Origin: Molossus alvarezi
Lineage: Eukaryota; Chordata; Mammalia; Chiroptera; Molossidae
DNA: 64,000 nt
Assembly (NCBI GenBank): GCA_037176705.1
Contig: CM073885.1
Coordinates: 165,964,290-166,028,289, forward strand
Direction: 5' to 3'
Part shown: in pieces, positions 1 to 59,345 of the stretch
How positions within the stretch are numbered: position 1 is the first letter of the stretch
How the letters are laid out: the number at the start of each line of letters is the position of its first letter
Notes under the pieces: generated by a model
Databases searched by the model: none
The model's input: only the letters and a program-made list of their open reading frames with translations
What the model was told of the DNA's origin: nothing
Position numbers and translations under genes: made by a program

Positions 1-668
1 TGGGGGATTGACAGGAGCAGTGAAAGAGGGAGGGACCCGTATCTTACGATGACCATAGCCACGGCTCATCATTCCTTTCCTGACTGGTGAGATTTTTCAG
101 AATGAACCCACCAATAAATAAATGAAGATGCTAAACAATAAGAAAAGCAAATAACTGCCCTCCCCCCCCAAATAAATTTTGGCAGACTTTCTCAGTCCTG
201 CTTCTTGGTTCTTGGGGAAACATTTCTGGCTAAGTGTTTTGTTTCTTCGAGACAGAAGGGTCTTGCTCATAGAGTGAATTTTTTCTCTGCCCTGTGCAAA
301 CAATAAATAATTCAATCATTAGCGCTATTCCCAAGGGTTCCCAGAGAAAACATGTGTTCTAATAGGCAACTCATCTGTGATGACATTAACTTTTATATAT
401 AGCAACGTATGACTTCCCACTGGAAATAACTAGGAGTCCTAGCTTATTAATGTCCTCTGAGAATTTGCTTCAGGGAAATGTTCTCTAATGACATGACGTG
501 CCTTATTAAAGCCGGTTGAATATTAGTTTAACTCAGGGGACTGTAAACATGCAAAGTTGTTCTCCACTCTTTTGAGGAGGAGTTGTTTTGCACTTTTCGG
601 TGTCTGTGACCTGATTGAAAGTTTGGCTAAGTTAGCCTTCGTTTGAATTAGTTTTATTCCTAGGAAGT
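1..668. other. Intronic sequence, nothing recognised
   Basis: AT-rich sequence with no coding signature. The exon carrying the ZIP12 N-terminus was sought here and up to 7139 by its expected peptide and not found. Confidence 0.6.
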
Positions 669-685
669 AAAACACTGTCTCTAAT

Positions 686-943
686 GCCCTGGCAGTTTGG
701 CTTAGCGGTTAGAGCATCGACCTGTGTCCAGAGAGACGTGGGTTCAGTTCCTGCCAAGGGCACGTACTCAGTTGCAGTTTGTCCCCGGCCCTGGTTGGTC
801 GTGCGGGTGGCAGCCACTCGATGTGGCCATTTCACGTTGATGTTTCTCTCTCTCTCCTCCGCTCCCACTCTCTCTGAACAAAAAATGTCCTCGGGTGAGG
901 ATTAAAAAGAGCAACAAAAGCAAACAAAACAAAACAAAACAAA
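686..943 (+). mobile_element. VES SINE, complete
   Basis: Shows the tRNA-like head (TTTGGCTTAGCGG A box, GGTTCAGTTCC B box), a CT-rich middle and a gtcctcgggtgagg end with an A-rich tail. A perfect 17-bp TSD, aaaacactgtctctaat, lies at 669-685 and 944-960. Confidence 0.97.
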
Positions 944-960
944 AAAACACTGTCTCTAAT

Positions 961-1559
961 AGTTGTGCCTTCTTGCTGATGCTATTGCTCTTTGGAAGTG
1001 AATGAGGTTAAAAAAAAAAAAGACCAATTTCAGTATAAGCTGCTCAGAGGGCTACAGCTCTCTGAATCACCCGTAAGGAAGGGGCTGTGAAATCCCCTCA
1101 TGCCATTCCTAAAGGCCGAGAGAAACAGTGTTTCATTGACTTCACAAATACCCAGGACTGCAAATCACAGGACTTCAGTAGGCATTGAATTCTTTGGGCT
1201 TTTTAGGACTTTGTCCACTGAGAGGCAGAATTCATACTAGAAATTTTGTGGTAAATAGCGGGCAAAAGGGTGAGTTCATATCCCGAAATATCTGAAAAAA
1301 AGAGGAAATTGGGGAGAAAGAAAGTGTTGCCCACTTTATTTCAGGTCTAGGTATAAACTGAATACTTGGGGGGGAAATGAAGCATTTGAGAGCACTGTGT
1401 ATTTAAAAATGAATTTATTCCAGCTGCAGCCTTTGAAAATGGATAGTCTTACCTGATCGTGGCTTTTCCTTTATTTTATTTTATTTTTTTATGAGAAGGG
1501 TTAGAATGGAGTTTTGATTAATTTAATGAGGGATTAAGTAACTCCCAAAGAATAAATTC
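961..1559. other. Intronic sequence, nothing recognised
   Basis: Contains an A-run near 1010 and a T-rich patch near 1475. No coding or repeat family assigned. Confidence 0.5.
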
Positions 1560-1965
1560 CACTTTAGCAGTAGAGAAAACCACGGCCCTCCGTGGGGGCG
1601 GGTGTGGTGGGGCGAAAGGATGCTGGCCGCGTCTGGGTCACCAGCAGGGCCCCGACACCTTCCAGCTGCCGGGTCAGGCAGAACTTCAACAAGACCCGAC
1701 GGAGGCTGCTTTCCACGGGGACCACATGGCCGCGCATGAATGAGCTCGGACGCAGAAGCTCAGGCTCCCCTGTACCCCTACATTTCCTGTACCTCGTGGA
1801 AATGTCCACCGCTCCTGCCAGGACACTGGGGCAGTGTTTGTGAAGTACCTGCATGCTACCGAGAAATGAGACATTCCCAGCATCCCCCGTCCTCCTGCAG
1901 GCCCCCAACCCCCCTCAACTGTCCCTGGGTCTTGGGGTTTCTAGCCAAAATCTCCAGGTGATTCT
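1560..1965. other. Isolated GC-rich, CpG-containing block, unassigned
   Basis: A GC-rich patch standing in AT-rich intron. It is open for 114 codons on the - strand and 83 on the +, but neither peptide is recognised and neither looks like a membrane or enzyme domain. It could be an old LTR, a processed pseudogene fragment or a regulatory island. No poly(A) tail or TSD was seen. Confidence 0.4.
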
Positions 1966-2634
1966 CAGACCAGTTCAGGGAAGAGACCCAGGGCTTTAAG
2001 GATGTGTATTTAGTTCACACCCCTCCCCCCTCCGTTTGTCTAACTGTCATGTGCAAAGGGTGAAAAGTATCAAACTTTCTCTCGTTTATCCAACAAGTTT
2101 ATCTCGATTCTTCTCAGTTAAGTCTTTTCTTTTTGGCAGTCACAAAAGCCACGCAACCTAGGACAGATCCACAGAAAGCTGGTGCCTGCCGTCAGTTGAC
2201 ACCCTTCCTGATCTTTGGAGGAATAAAGAGAAATACAATGTTCCTCTTGTATTTTACAATCACTTTTAGCACCCTCACCCCCTAAAAAAACAACTTACAA
2301 AAAAAATTACTTACAAAAATGCCAGAATTTAAAAGAGGTCTGTGGGTTTACTCGTAATCCCAAATCAAATTCTGAACATCTTTTTGTCTAAAACCCTTAA
2401 AGTTCATTCTGCAGGTTTGACAACTGCTTTGTTCACATGGAATAAGAAAGATTTCGTGAAGGTTCGTGTCACTGTGGCTCTCACCTGGCAGACAGAAACA
2501 ATGAAGGAAGCTGAATTAGGGGGAGGCCATCTGATGGGGCTCCAGGGCACCCCAGAAAATCACTACCCAATATCTGAGGTTCCATTTGGCTTAGTAAGGA
2601 GGGCTTCTCACATCCTAACCAGTCTGTCCCCAAA
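1966..2634. other. Intronic sequence, nothing recognised
   Basis: No repeat family or coding signature seen. Confidence 0.5.
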
Positions 2635-2650
2635 GTTTATAAAATTTTAT

Positions 2651-2874
2651 TTTATTTATTTAAATTTTTTTTCTTTATTGATTTTAGAGAGAGAGGAAGA
2701 GAGAGGGGAGAGGGATGGAAACATCGATAAGGGAGAACATCGATTGGCCGCCTCCTGCATGCTCCCCACTGGGGATCAGGCCCACAACCTGGGCATGTGT
2801 CCTGACTGGGAATCGAACTGGAGACCTCTTGGTGCATGGGTCAGTGCTCAACCACTGAGCCACACTGGCCAGGT
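2651..2874 (-). mobile_element. VES SINE (cccaggttgtggg-type subfamily)
   Basis: Reverse-strand copy: T-rich tail on the left, gccacactggccagg head on the right. It belongs to the VES type with the ggcggccaatcgatg internal segment. The TSD is gtttataaaatttta at 2635-2649 and a one-mismatch copy at 2875-2889. Confidence 0.95.
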
Positions 2875-2889
2875 GTTTATGAAATTTTA

Positions 2890-4350
2890 AAAACAAATTC
2901 CCAGAATCGGTGATTTCTCCGCCCTCTTAAACTTCATGCCTCTACCTGATTGGCTTAAAAGAAAAATCCACGGATTTTCCCGAAGGAGCCCATTCTTCTC
3001 CAACAAAGAGTCATTTCACTAGAGTCAGAGCTTTGGCCAGATCTTGAGGCCTATGAGGTGCCAGTGGTTGCAATATTCTACTAAACATCCTCTGCCAAAC
3101 TCAGCTGAGCCACTGCAAAAACTTTAACAGCTAAAAATAGTGGTGATGAAAGGAAAATCCCAGCCCCCCACCCCACCCCACCCCCACCTCCACAACTCCC
3201 CTTCTCATAGTGCTTTTTGTCTGGTCTATGCTTAGAAGGACATTCACATTTTCTTATATCAGCTCTTCGGATGCTCCCTACAGGCTCCTTTCCTTGAGCC
3301 ACACTACCTTCTGATTGAAGGAAACTTGTCTAGGATTCAACCATTGTAAAACAGCTCCAAGTTTTGAGCCCATAGTCACTTGATTCACAGTCAAGGATCC
3401 TTTCAGTGGGCTCCAAAAAATTAAAGCAAGGGGTAGGCGGCGTCCATTTATTCAAGATGACCCAAATCTTGAGGCACAATGAGCTGCTTCCACAACTGCT
3501 CAGAACTTTTCGAAGTCAGAAACCAATTTACTTTCCAAGTTGTGTGTTTTCTACAAACCATGTCTGGCGTGAACACCTGCAGGGTTACAGATCTTACCCT
3601 ATTCCAGCCCTAGAAAGAGGTAGAGCAAGAGCATTGAGGAGGAGCCACAAATGGACGGGGGTCTCAGACACCTCAGAAGGGGTGAAGGGTGGACACCCAC
3701 ACTGCTGTGTGCCATCAGCCAAGCCCTGGCCACATGTGATGGTCCACTGGCCTCATGGAAGTCCTATTCCTCATGTTCTTGACACTCTTCTTCCTACCTG
3801 CCTGGCCCCTTCAAACAACCTGGACAGCACTTGAAAGTCTACAAACATGACTTTGCTCAGCCCTCTGGTTGTAGAATATTTTCACCGCTAGACATTAGAA
3901 CCTTACACATCCCCTAGCCTGTTCATTGACCAAATTTCTTCCTACTAAACAGGAGGGAGAGAAAGTTATTGGGTAAAGGGCTGCACAGCATGTATGTAGG
4001 CGGATCCACAGCTTATCTTCTCCATGGCACAAACACTGAAATGAGAGAATAAAATCTATCATCGGCAGAGCAGGAATCAAGGCTGGGCAAGTGCTATTAG
4101 CTGTGTGGCTTCAGGTATGTTACTAACCCTCTCTTATACTTAGTTTTTACACATACTGTCTTTATACCACCCTCCAGGGAAACATGATTTATACTTGATT
4201 CTGTACAGTATTCTTGCATACTCCATATAAATGTACCTATTCATTCATTATGCATTAAATAATTGGGGAATTGGTATTCCAAATGCTTTACATTATGCAT
4301 AAATATTTGGTGGATTTTTACATAGGCTATGGACATTTTTTTTTTCATGT
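2890..4350. other. Intronic sequence with a MIR remnant near 4075-4140
   Basis: A C-rich run sits at 3160-3195. The segment at 4075-4140 resembles the MIR core on the + strand (agctgtgtggcttcaggtatgtta). The rest is unassigned, including a 142-codon open frame at 3406-3834 whose product is not recognised and has no splice or start support. Confidence 0.5.
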
Positions 4351-4364
4351 AAAAGAATGCAATA

Positions 4365-4614
4365 GCCCTGGCCAGTTTGCTCAGCGGTTAGAGCGTTGGC
4401 CTGCGGTCCAGAGAGACCCGGGTTCGGTTCCCGCTAAGGGCGCGTACCTCGGTTGCAGTTTGTCCCCGGCCCTGGTTGGTCGTGTGGGTGGCAGCCACTC
4501 GATGTGTCCCTTTTGCATCGATGTTTCTCTCTCTCTCTGTTCCTCTTCTCCCTCCCACTCTACCTGAATCAAAGAATGGAAAAATGTCCTTGGGTGAGGA
4601 TAAAAAAAAAAAAA
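4365..4614 (+). mobile_element. VES SINE, complete
   Basis: Head gccctggccagtttg, B box GGTTCGGTTCC, end ttgggtgaggat plus A-tail. A perfect 14-bp TSD, aaaagaatgcaata, is at 4351-4364 and 4615-4628. Confidence 0.97.
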
Positions 4615-4628
4615 AAAAGAATGCAATA

Positions 4629-5154
4629 AGTTACCTACCATCCAAAAAATGTTATCTGATACCTTTTCCAGAACCAATTAGATTTATACACTGAGAAATA
4701 CCTAAATACATAAGTGCTTAGTACTGTCTTGGACACATGGCTTCTGATAACTGGTAGCTAACATTACCAATAGTTTGGTTTTAGGAGGTTATTTGGTACA
4801 AGATTGACTATATTGTACCTGTTTCAACTGATCCACCTCCTTAGGTCTGGATGTGGTCCTTGCCAGCAGCAACCAACCCATGGACCTTTCTCATGGGCTA
4901 CTTAGGGAACAGAAAGGCTGCTGTGGTTTCAGGGGTGAAACTTAATATTCATCTTAAGAGTTGGTCTTGTTGGGAAGCCTGTCCCTCTGTTAGCTGAGTT
5001 CTCGCCCTTACAGTTGAGTTGAGGAGAGATTGGAGTCTGTGTGGCTTGTGAGGATGTGATTAACACTTTGCCTTAGAGATAGATGATGTGTTTCCTTGTG
5101 ACTCAGACACTTTGTATCAGATGTTACCCAGTAGGATTCACAGTAGACATGGGT
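4629..5154. other. Intronic sequence, nothing recognised
   Basis: No repeat family or coding signature seen. Confidence 0.5.
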
Positions 5155-5440
5155 GAAGCTCAGTGATACAAACTTCCAGTCATAAGTCTTTGGGAGGTAA
5201 TGTACAACATGGTGACTATTGTTATTATTACGGTATTGTCTATTTGAAAATAGCTAAGGGAGATCTTAAAAGTCTCAACTCACACACAAAAAAATTTAAC
5301 TATGTATGGCGATGGATGTTAACTAGACTTATTGTGGAGATCATTTTGCAATATATATAAATATTGAATCATGTTGTACACCTGAAACTAATATGATATG
5401 ATATGTCAATTATACCTCGGTTAAAAAAAAAGATATAATA
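5155..5440 (+). mobile_element. LINE-1 3' end fragment
   Basis: The sequence from gtaatgtacaacatggtgac through gttgtacacctgaaactaat to tcaattatacctcggtt and an A-run is the typical mammalian LINE-1 3' UTR terminus, in + orientation. The 5' part is missing. Confidence 0.85.
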
Positions 5441-5445
5441 AATTG

Positions 5446-5773
5446 TCGCGCAGTGGGACCAGTCCCTCTGGGGCTCAGACCTTGTATCCCTTCATGCCTT
5501 CAGTCTGAGGCTGGTGCCCTGCAAAGAGCTGCTTCTGTGATCCGGGAGGATTCTCAGTCCCCAACTGTCTCAGGAAAGAAAACTCCCGTTATGCAGGGAG
5601 AGCTTCCCCTCAACAACCCCGTGTCTGTTTCCTCAGTGTTCCACCACGTTACCCCAAACGCCTTCTTTTGCCAGATGAGACGAGCCAGGTGTCTGTCTAT
5701 AGGCGTGAAATGGATAAGGCATCACGGAAACATCCTTCAGATGCTCTTAGGTGGGACACCAGGCAGATGGCAT
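5446..5773. other. Intronic sequence, nothing recognised
   Basis: Moderately GC-rich. A 167-codon open frame crosses it but runs into the next SINE, so it is fortuitous. Confidence 0.5.
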
Positions 5774-5790
5774 CCATGCACTCCATTTTC

Positions 5791-6041
5791 TTTCCCTTTT
5801 AAAACATTCCTCACCCGAGGATATTTTTCTACTTATTATCAGATAGAATTGGGGGTGGGGGGGAGAAAGACAGAGAGAAACATCGATGTGATAGAGCCAC
5901 ATCGACTGGTTACTAACTGCACGACCCCACCAGGGCTGGGAACGAACCGCAACTGAGGTACGTACCCTTGACTGGAATCGAACCCGCGACTCATTGGTCC
6001 ATAGACCGAAGCTCTAATCGCTGAGCAAAACCGGCCAGGCC
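5791..6041 (-). mobile_element. VES SINE, complete
   Basis: Reverse copy starting with cctcacccgaggatattttt and ending at ccggccagg. The TSD ccatgcactccattttc at 5774-5790 recurs with one change at 6042-6058. Confidence 0.96.
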
Positions 6042-6058
6042 CCATGCACTCCACTTTC

Positions 6059-7139
6059 ACACCTGCAGGTGCCAGGCATTGTGCCAGATGCGGAGGCTGA
6101 ACTGTGCACAAAGCAGACAACACCCAGACTCAGGGGACCAGCTGTCAGCAAGCGGAGAGGGGGAAAGACAAGTAGACTGTACTTGTAGATTTCCCGTGCT
6201 GTGAAGAACACAGAACCCGCTGCTGGGTGTGCCAGGCCCGCCACTGGCTGCGTGTGGCTCTGGGGCACTGGCCATGTGGCTTTTCTGAATCGTGATACGC
6301 TGGTCGGTTTAGAATACATGCTAGATTTCAGTGACTGAACATGACAAAAAGAATGCCAAATAGTTCATTAATAGTTTTTAAAAAGTTTAATCTCACGTTG
6401 AAATGATTGTATCTTGCACAGAGACATTTCAAGAAAATATATTATTAAAATTAATTTAACCAGTTCATTTTTGTTTTTGAAATTGTGGCTACTGCGCGAT
6501 TTGAAATGATGTGTGTGGCTCACTCAGAGCTGTGGCTTGCCTCCGTTTCTGTTGAGCGCTGTGCTGGGGAACGCAGGATGGTGGGGGGTTTCCAACTCTG
6601 GACAGCGTGTGCCAGGGGCAGCCACGAGGGGTGGCACTTGAAGCTGAGATTAGAGAAGTGAGGGGACGAGAAGACCTGAAAGATGGTGGGAAAGAGCTTG
6701 GTGAACTGATAGAAAATACACGGGGACAGAAGTTTGGCCAGAGAGGTGGAGAGAAGCCAGTAGAAGGTAGGGAAGGTAGGGGAGGCAGGAGCCAGACCAA
6801 GGAGAAAATTATAAGGAGATTGGATTGCGTTCTAAATGCAATGGGTCATTGCTTTCAAAGCCAAAGAGTCAGCTGGTTTTATTCAAGGTATCAAATGAAC
6901 AGCTCGTGACACTGTGGTTGGAGCTAGAGGGACCACTCTTAGGGAATAAGGACTTTCTGGGAGGACATCATTGTTACATAAAAATCCAACCATGACCTTC
7001 TTATTTGAATCTGCCAATTGGACCTACCCACTCTCCCCTCTTATTGGTATAGTTAGAAGCAGTGGAAACTGGTTATTAGTGTTCTAGGACTATTTGTTAA
7101 ATTTTGTTTCGTGTTTGTTTTTTGCTTTTTTTTACCCAG
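6059..7139. other. Intron 2 end, nothing recognised
   Basis: Holds a purine-rich tract around 6640-6800 and the T-rich polypyrimidine tract before the exon 3 acceptor at 7138-7139. No repeat family assigned. Confidence 0.5.
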
Positions 7140-54091
<46,952 letters not shown>

Positions 54092-54106
54092 CACCCCCTA
54101 TAATCT

Positions 54107-54357
54107 TTTTTTTTTTTTATCCTCACCAAGAACACTTTTGCATTCATCTTCAGATAGAGCAGGAGGGACAGAGGGAGGAAGAAAGAGAGAGAAACATTGA
54201 TGTGAGAGAGACACATTGATTGGTTGCCACCCACACAACCCCAACCAGGGCTGGGGACAAAATGCAATGGAGGTATGTGCCCTTAGCGGGAACCAAACCT
54301 GGGACTCCCTGGTCCACGGGCCAACGCTCTAACTGCTGAACAAAACCAGCCAGGGCT
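54107..54357 (-). mobile_element. VES SINE, complete
   Basis: Reverse copy from a T-run and atcctcaccaagaacact to caaaaccagccagggct. The flank tcaccccctataatctt (54091-54107) recurs as tcatcccctataatctt at about 54358-54373. Confidence 0.95.
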
Positions 54358-54827
54358 CATCCCCTATAATCTTATGAAAAAATTAAACCTGGAAAATTAT
54401 TTATATATATATTTTGCCTTCTAAATTCTGGTCTTCATCAGACAAAGCAGTCTTTTTAAAGTCACTTTCTATTAAACATGTTTACAACTTGAATATCTTG
54501 ATGTGAAAGTCATAATGATGGTCCCTTCTTGTGGGTTAGAATAAGGTAAATAAAAATTACATAAATTATCAAAAGAAATATTTAACACTGAGAAACAAAG
54601 GAAACCATCTGAGCGAAAGTAAAATACACGATTACATACATCTTCAAGGGGAAAGTAAAATAAACTATCTCGAAGATAATCCATGGAGCAGGACCATTGG
54701 GATGGACTAATGATGTGGCAGAATCCAGGTACTGTCCTGGAAGCAAACAAAGAGGAAGGTCCAGTAAGGAAAAAAATCCAGATGGCGGGGACCCATGCGG
54801 ATAGAATCAGAATCACAGTGCATTCTT

Positions 54828-55071
54828 TTTTTTTTTTTATCCTCACTGGAGGACATTCTTCCATTTTTTTTGTTCAGATAGGAGAGAGAGGAAGAGAGAG
54901 AGAGAGAGAAACAGCAACGTGAAAGGTACACACTGAGTGGCTGCCTCCTGCATGACCCAACCAGGGTTGGGGACAAACTGCAACCGAGGTACGTGCCCTT
55001 AGCAGGAACCAAACCCAGGTCTCTCTGGACCATAGGTTGATGCTCTAACCACTGACCAAAACCAGCCAGGG
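54828..55071 (-). mobile_element. VES SINE, complete
   Basis: Reverse copy from a T-run and atcctcactggaggacatt to accagccaggg. TSD cacagtgcattctt at 54814-54827, one change at 55072-55085. Confidence 0.95.
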
Positions 55072-55085
55072 CACAGAGCATTCTT

Positions 55086-57639
55086 GAAATCAAATTCAGT
55101 AAGAGAACTCTTCAAGTGAATACCACCATTTAAAATACCATCGTAAACACTTCCGACTTTCTGATGGTTTTTCTTCATCCTCATAAGATTCAAATAGATG
55201 AGGGAGCACCACAATGTACTTCAGTGTTTAGATATGTTCTTAAATGTTATTCTAAATAATGCTCAGGAAAGTTTCCAATCTTGAGAGTGAAGATAGCTAA
55301 AATTGGGGCAAGTTCTCACCCCCTACTTTTCTGAGCCCTAAACCTCCAACCCACAGTCAATGTACATGATGATCCTTTGGTCCCTCCATTTGGGAGCTCT
55401 TCGCTTCTAGCCTTTGGTACTTCGAAAGCACCGTCACTCATCACTGAAGGTGGAGAGGGACCTTTGTTTACAGCGTCTCCATATCAGTCCTCACTTTCAC
55501 TCCTGAGCCTCCTGCTTTTCCGCTTTCTAATTTCTTTCCCCTTTTTGAGTCACTGGGAACAGTTGCTGTATTCTTTGAAGTTTATTCTTTTGTTTTATTT
55601 TTTTTACACTGTCTAAATCTCTCTTCAAGTATGATGGATGTGTATGTATGCGGTCAATCCTTTTGCTTTGTTAGGGAGACTCCTCTCCCAAGATTGACCT
55701 GAGAAGATTGTCAAGAGCCATTTGTCATGTAGAACCCGGAGCTAAATCTGTCATTTTCCCCTCGACGTTTTTCCTCCTGGTTTTGTAAGGCTACGAAATT
55801 GCTTGTATGAAAGCAAGGTGCATGATATTCCAACTAGAATGAATCTTGACCTTATTCCAAATTACTATTGGCCTAGGAAAAACCAGCATTCTGGCAAAAA
55901 GGACAGGAAGTAAAATACTCTGAGCTTCCCGGGGCTACGTCGTATAACCAGGTCACCTGCTCTCACGGCCTTTTGCGTAACTTCTAACCAAATTGGACTT
56001 TCACACAGCAGCGGATTTAACCGTTGCTGTCCTCTGGGGCTGTGCCAAAGAAAATAGTCTTTTACATTTGAAGGAAAGAAAACAAGGTTTCATGACTCTG
56101 TAAATAGTAAGGAAAATAAATGACAACAACAAAAGGATAAGGGGGAATACTTTCATACGCCGGTTATTTACTGATAAATACTGGACATCCACCGGCAGGG
56201 TTAATGTGGAAAGATTCGCTAGAGTGTTGTTTTCCTTGTTTGTTGCAAAGACACTGGGTGTGTTATTTCAAAGTCCTAGAAGAAAAAGAACGAGGGGCAA
56301 AAATGGGACCGTTAGTAATGAGGTCAATGAGAAAGAAAGTTTTCTAGAAATCGGCCAGCCTCAGTTCGCCAGAGAGAACTGGTATTGCCTTATCCACGCA
56401 CACTCACTTCTGGTTGCGTTGAATGGTTTCTAAAGAAAGTTAACAATGAATGTAGCTGCGGGTGGCCAGAGGAAATGCATTCTCTGTTATAAAGATCTGT
56501 GTCCTTGGCTGGGTTTTCCCTAAGCAGAGGCTAAGACAAAGACTTGAGTGAAGGCAACTCATCTGGGATGATCCCAGGGAGCAGGACTAAAGGGAAGATC
56601 ATGTGAAACAGAGAAGGATGAAAAGTCAATGAAACAATGTGTTTTTATTAAGCTGAACACCACTCTGGGGGATCCACAATATAGGACCTTCTGAAGGGGC
56701 TCCTGTCCCCATTGTTGAATGCCGGTGCCATAGCATTAGCCCCGCCCTCTCAGGCGATCCATGCTGGAGTGCCCAGGGAGATCCCATGGCAGGTGCCAGG
56801 CCATTACATCAGAGACGCCCAGCGCAAGAGAAAGGGGAATGCGGTGTGGGTCTGAAGCAACGCTCTTTGCAAAACAAATCAACCCCTTCTTGGAACTGGC
56901 CTCTGCCACTGTGGGTAGGGTGAGAGATGGGGCTGAGACAATATAAAATAGCATGAGAATGACATCCATTAACAGTTGACCCCTTCCACCTCTCAGATAC
57001 GCTCATGTTCTCCTTTACCTCTATGTCACATCTATCTCAAAGTCCCTGCGCGGTGGTAGCCAGCCAAACCTCCACAAAGACTTCATACATAGTAGCGGGA
57101 GACCAACTTGCTGGTCTTGAGGCTATACTTGATATTCCTCAGCCCTCTCCTCCAGCATCTAGTCTTAGTTCTCATCTTTAGGCAACACTTGGGCTGACCC
57201 AGATCTCTTTCCTCGCAGGGCAACCCAGGCTTCACTGGAGAGTCTGCTTTGACCTTGTCAGGCCACGTTGCCTGTAGGTTAGTGTTCACCATCGTCAATA
57301 AGCATGGGAGCACCAGGAGCTGCTTCAAGGAACCCCCAGGTTTCTGGATATGTTCCTTGCTTAGCCCACTGTGTAACAATAACCCTGACTCCCATGGTAA
57401 CCAGTGGCAATCTCTCCTACCAATATTGTAACTTTTCTCTGTTGGTCGATCCTTTGATGTTGAGGAGCTCAAAGAACCAGGTGGTGGTAACAGCTTCAAG
57501 CTCAGTGGAAATGTTCTCGTTCTCCTCAAGATAAAGGAGGTCTTTCAGTGCTAAAGTTTGCATGAAAGGAAAGCACAGACTCCACAAGTCGAAAGCTGGT
57601 ACCGCTTGGCTACGTTGCTTCACGACTTTCTCTATTATT
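55086..57639. other. Intron 12, nothing firmly recognised
   Basis: About 2.5 kb. The part at 56500-57550 is GC-richer and may be an old LTR or repeat, but I cannot name it. The 148-codon frame at 57083-57529 is unrecognised. Confidence 0.4.
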
Positions 57640-58680
57640 TCTGCTCTTCCCTCTTAGTTCTTTCTACTTGCTTTGTATTTCGTTTTCTGTTTACTTTCTT
57701 GTTTGACGTGATGGAATGATATATCGTTGATTTTAAATCTTTCTTCTTTACTAATCTAAGCGTTTAAAGTTACACATTTTTCTCTAGCACTGCTTTAGCT
57801 GAATCCTATATATTTTAATATATTGTGTTTTTAATACTGACTATTTTGAAATGTTTTTAAATTTCCCACGTAATTTTTTGAGCCATATGTTATACAGAAA
57901 TATGTTGCTTACTTTCTCAATATTTGGAACTTTTCTGACTGTCTTTTAGCTATTGACTTTAGCTCCTTTATAGTCAGAGAATATACTCTATATTTAGTTT
58001 TAGAAATTTTTGAGACTTGTTTTATGGTCCAGTATATAACCCATTCTGGTGAGTGGCCCCTTGTGCATTTGAAAGGTACATGAGCGCAGCAGTTGTTGGG
58101 TGTGGGGGTCTGTGAATGTCAAACTTGTTCATAGTTGTATTCATATTTTCAAATTCTGTACTGATCCCCCCCTCACTTGTTCTGTAATTATTGAGGAAGT
58201 TATGTTAAAATATAAACCTACATTTGTGGGTTTGCTTATTCTGTTCTTAGTTCTATCAATTTTGCTTTATGTGACTGAATTTCTGTTACTAGATGCATGC
58301 ATATTGGGATTGTTATATCTTCTTAATGAATCCATACTTTTATCACGCTGAAGGTCCCTCTTTATCTCTGGTACAACTCCTTGTCTTGAAGTCATCTTTG
58401 TCTGGTGTTACTATGGGTCACATCTGCCTTCCTGCTCACTGTCTGCACAGAATATCTTTTGTGGAAAGTGAGAATATTTGAAGTGTCATTTAACAGGAGC
58501 ATCTGATGCAATCAGTAATCCCTGCGATGGATAGGTTAGTATCCATTTATTGTGTCAATCCACTTTTCTCTTAATCTTAGTTATAACCAGATCTGTTGGT
58601 TTGCTGTCTTTTTCATAGTTCCATGTTTGCTACAAAGATTTCATGCGATTTGTTCTCTATACATATAATGACCTACGCCT
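57640..58680 (-). mobile_element. Old LINE-1 ORF2 fragment, antisense
   Basis: Phrases such as cactgctttagctgaatcct, tttatggtccagtatataac and attctggtgagtggcccctt are antisense LINE-1 ORF2, diverged and out of frame. Confidence 0.75.
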
Positions 58681-58699
58681 AACGGAAAGATATACATGT

Positions 58700-59345
58700 C
58701 CAATCTTGGGAATTTGTAAATACTATGTTATCTTACATGTCAACGGGGACTTGCCGATGTGATTAAGATTTGGGACCTTGAGATGAGGAGATTATCCTGG
58801 ATTATTTATGGTCCAAATGTAATCACACCAGAACTTACAAGTGGAAAACTTTTCCATCGGGGTCAGAGAAAGAGCTGTGATACCGGAAGCAGGCAGAGAG
58901 ATTCGGCGTCGCTGGAGGCAAAGGTGGAGGAAGGGGCCGGGGACCAGGAGCGCGCAGCCTCTGGAAGCTGGAAACGGCACGGAGCGCGTCCTCTCCAGGG
59001 CTCCAGCACGCAGAGCAGCCCTGCTGACACGTCACTTTTGCCCTGGTGACCCTGTAAGATGTTTAATGTTTTTCTTTATTGATTTTAGAGAGAGAGGGAG
59101 AGAGAGAGATAGAAACATCGATGAGAGAGAACACTGATAGGCCGCCTCCTGCACGCCCCCCTCTGGGGACCTGGCCCACAACCTGGGCATGTGCCCTGAC
59201 CCAGAATCGATCAGAGACCTCTCAGTCCATGGAACGACTCAGTCCACTGAGCCACACTGGCCGGGCCTTGTAAGATATTCATAAGATAATAAATTTGTGT
59301 TGTTCTAAACCACCATGTTAATGGTACTTTAACAGTAGCTACAGA
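58700..59345 (+). mobile_element. MaLR-type LTR, split by a SINE
   Basis: From gatgtgattaagatttggga and gagattatcctggattattt to ataataaatttgtgttgttc, the order of the MLT1-like MaLR LTR. A VES element divides it at 59065-59266. Confidence 0.7.
59065..59266 (-). mobile_element. VES SINE inside the MaLR LTR
   Basis: Reverse copy from tttctttattgattttagag to gccacactggccgggc. Flanks cctgtaagatgttta (59051 on) and cttgtaagatattca (59268 on) are the TSD with changes. Confidence 0.93.

Noticed and set aside
1564..1908. 114-codon - strand frame as a gene
   Set aside because: The product is unrecognised, overlaps + strand frames of similar length, and lacks splice, start or tail evidence.
4376..4440. 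tRNA gene suggested by A and B boxes
   Set aside because: Every such box pair lies in a VES SINE with a CT-rich body, A-tail and TSD; none folds as a complete tRNA with an intact acceptor stem by eye.
1..7139. SLC39A12 exon 2 (signal peptide)
   Set aside because: No matching peptide was found on the + strand; it must lie upstream of the window.
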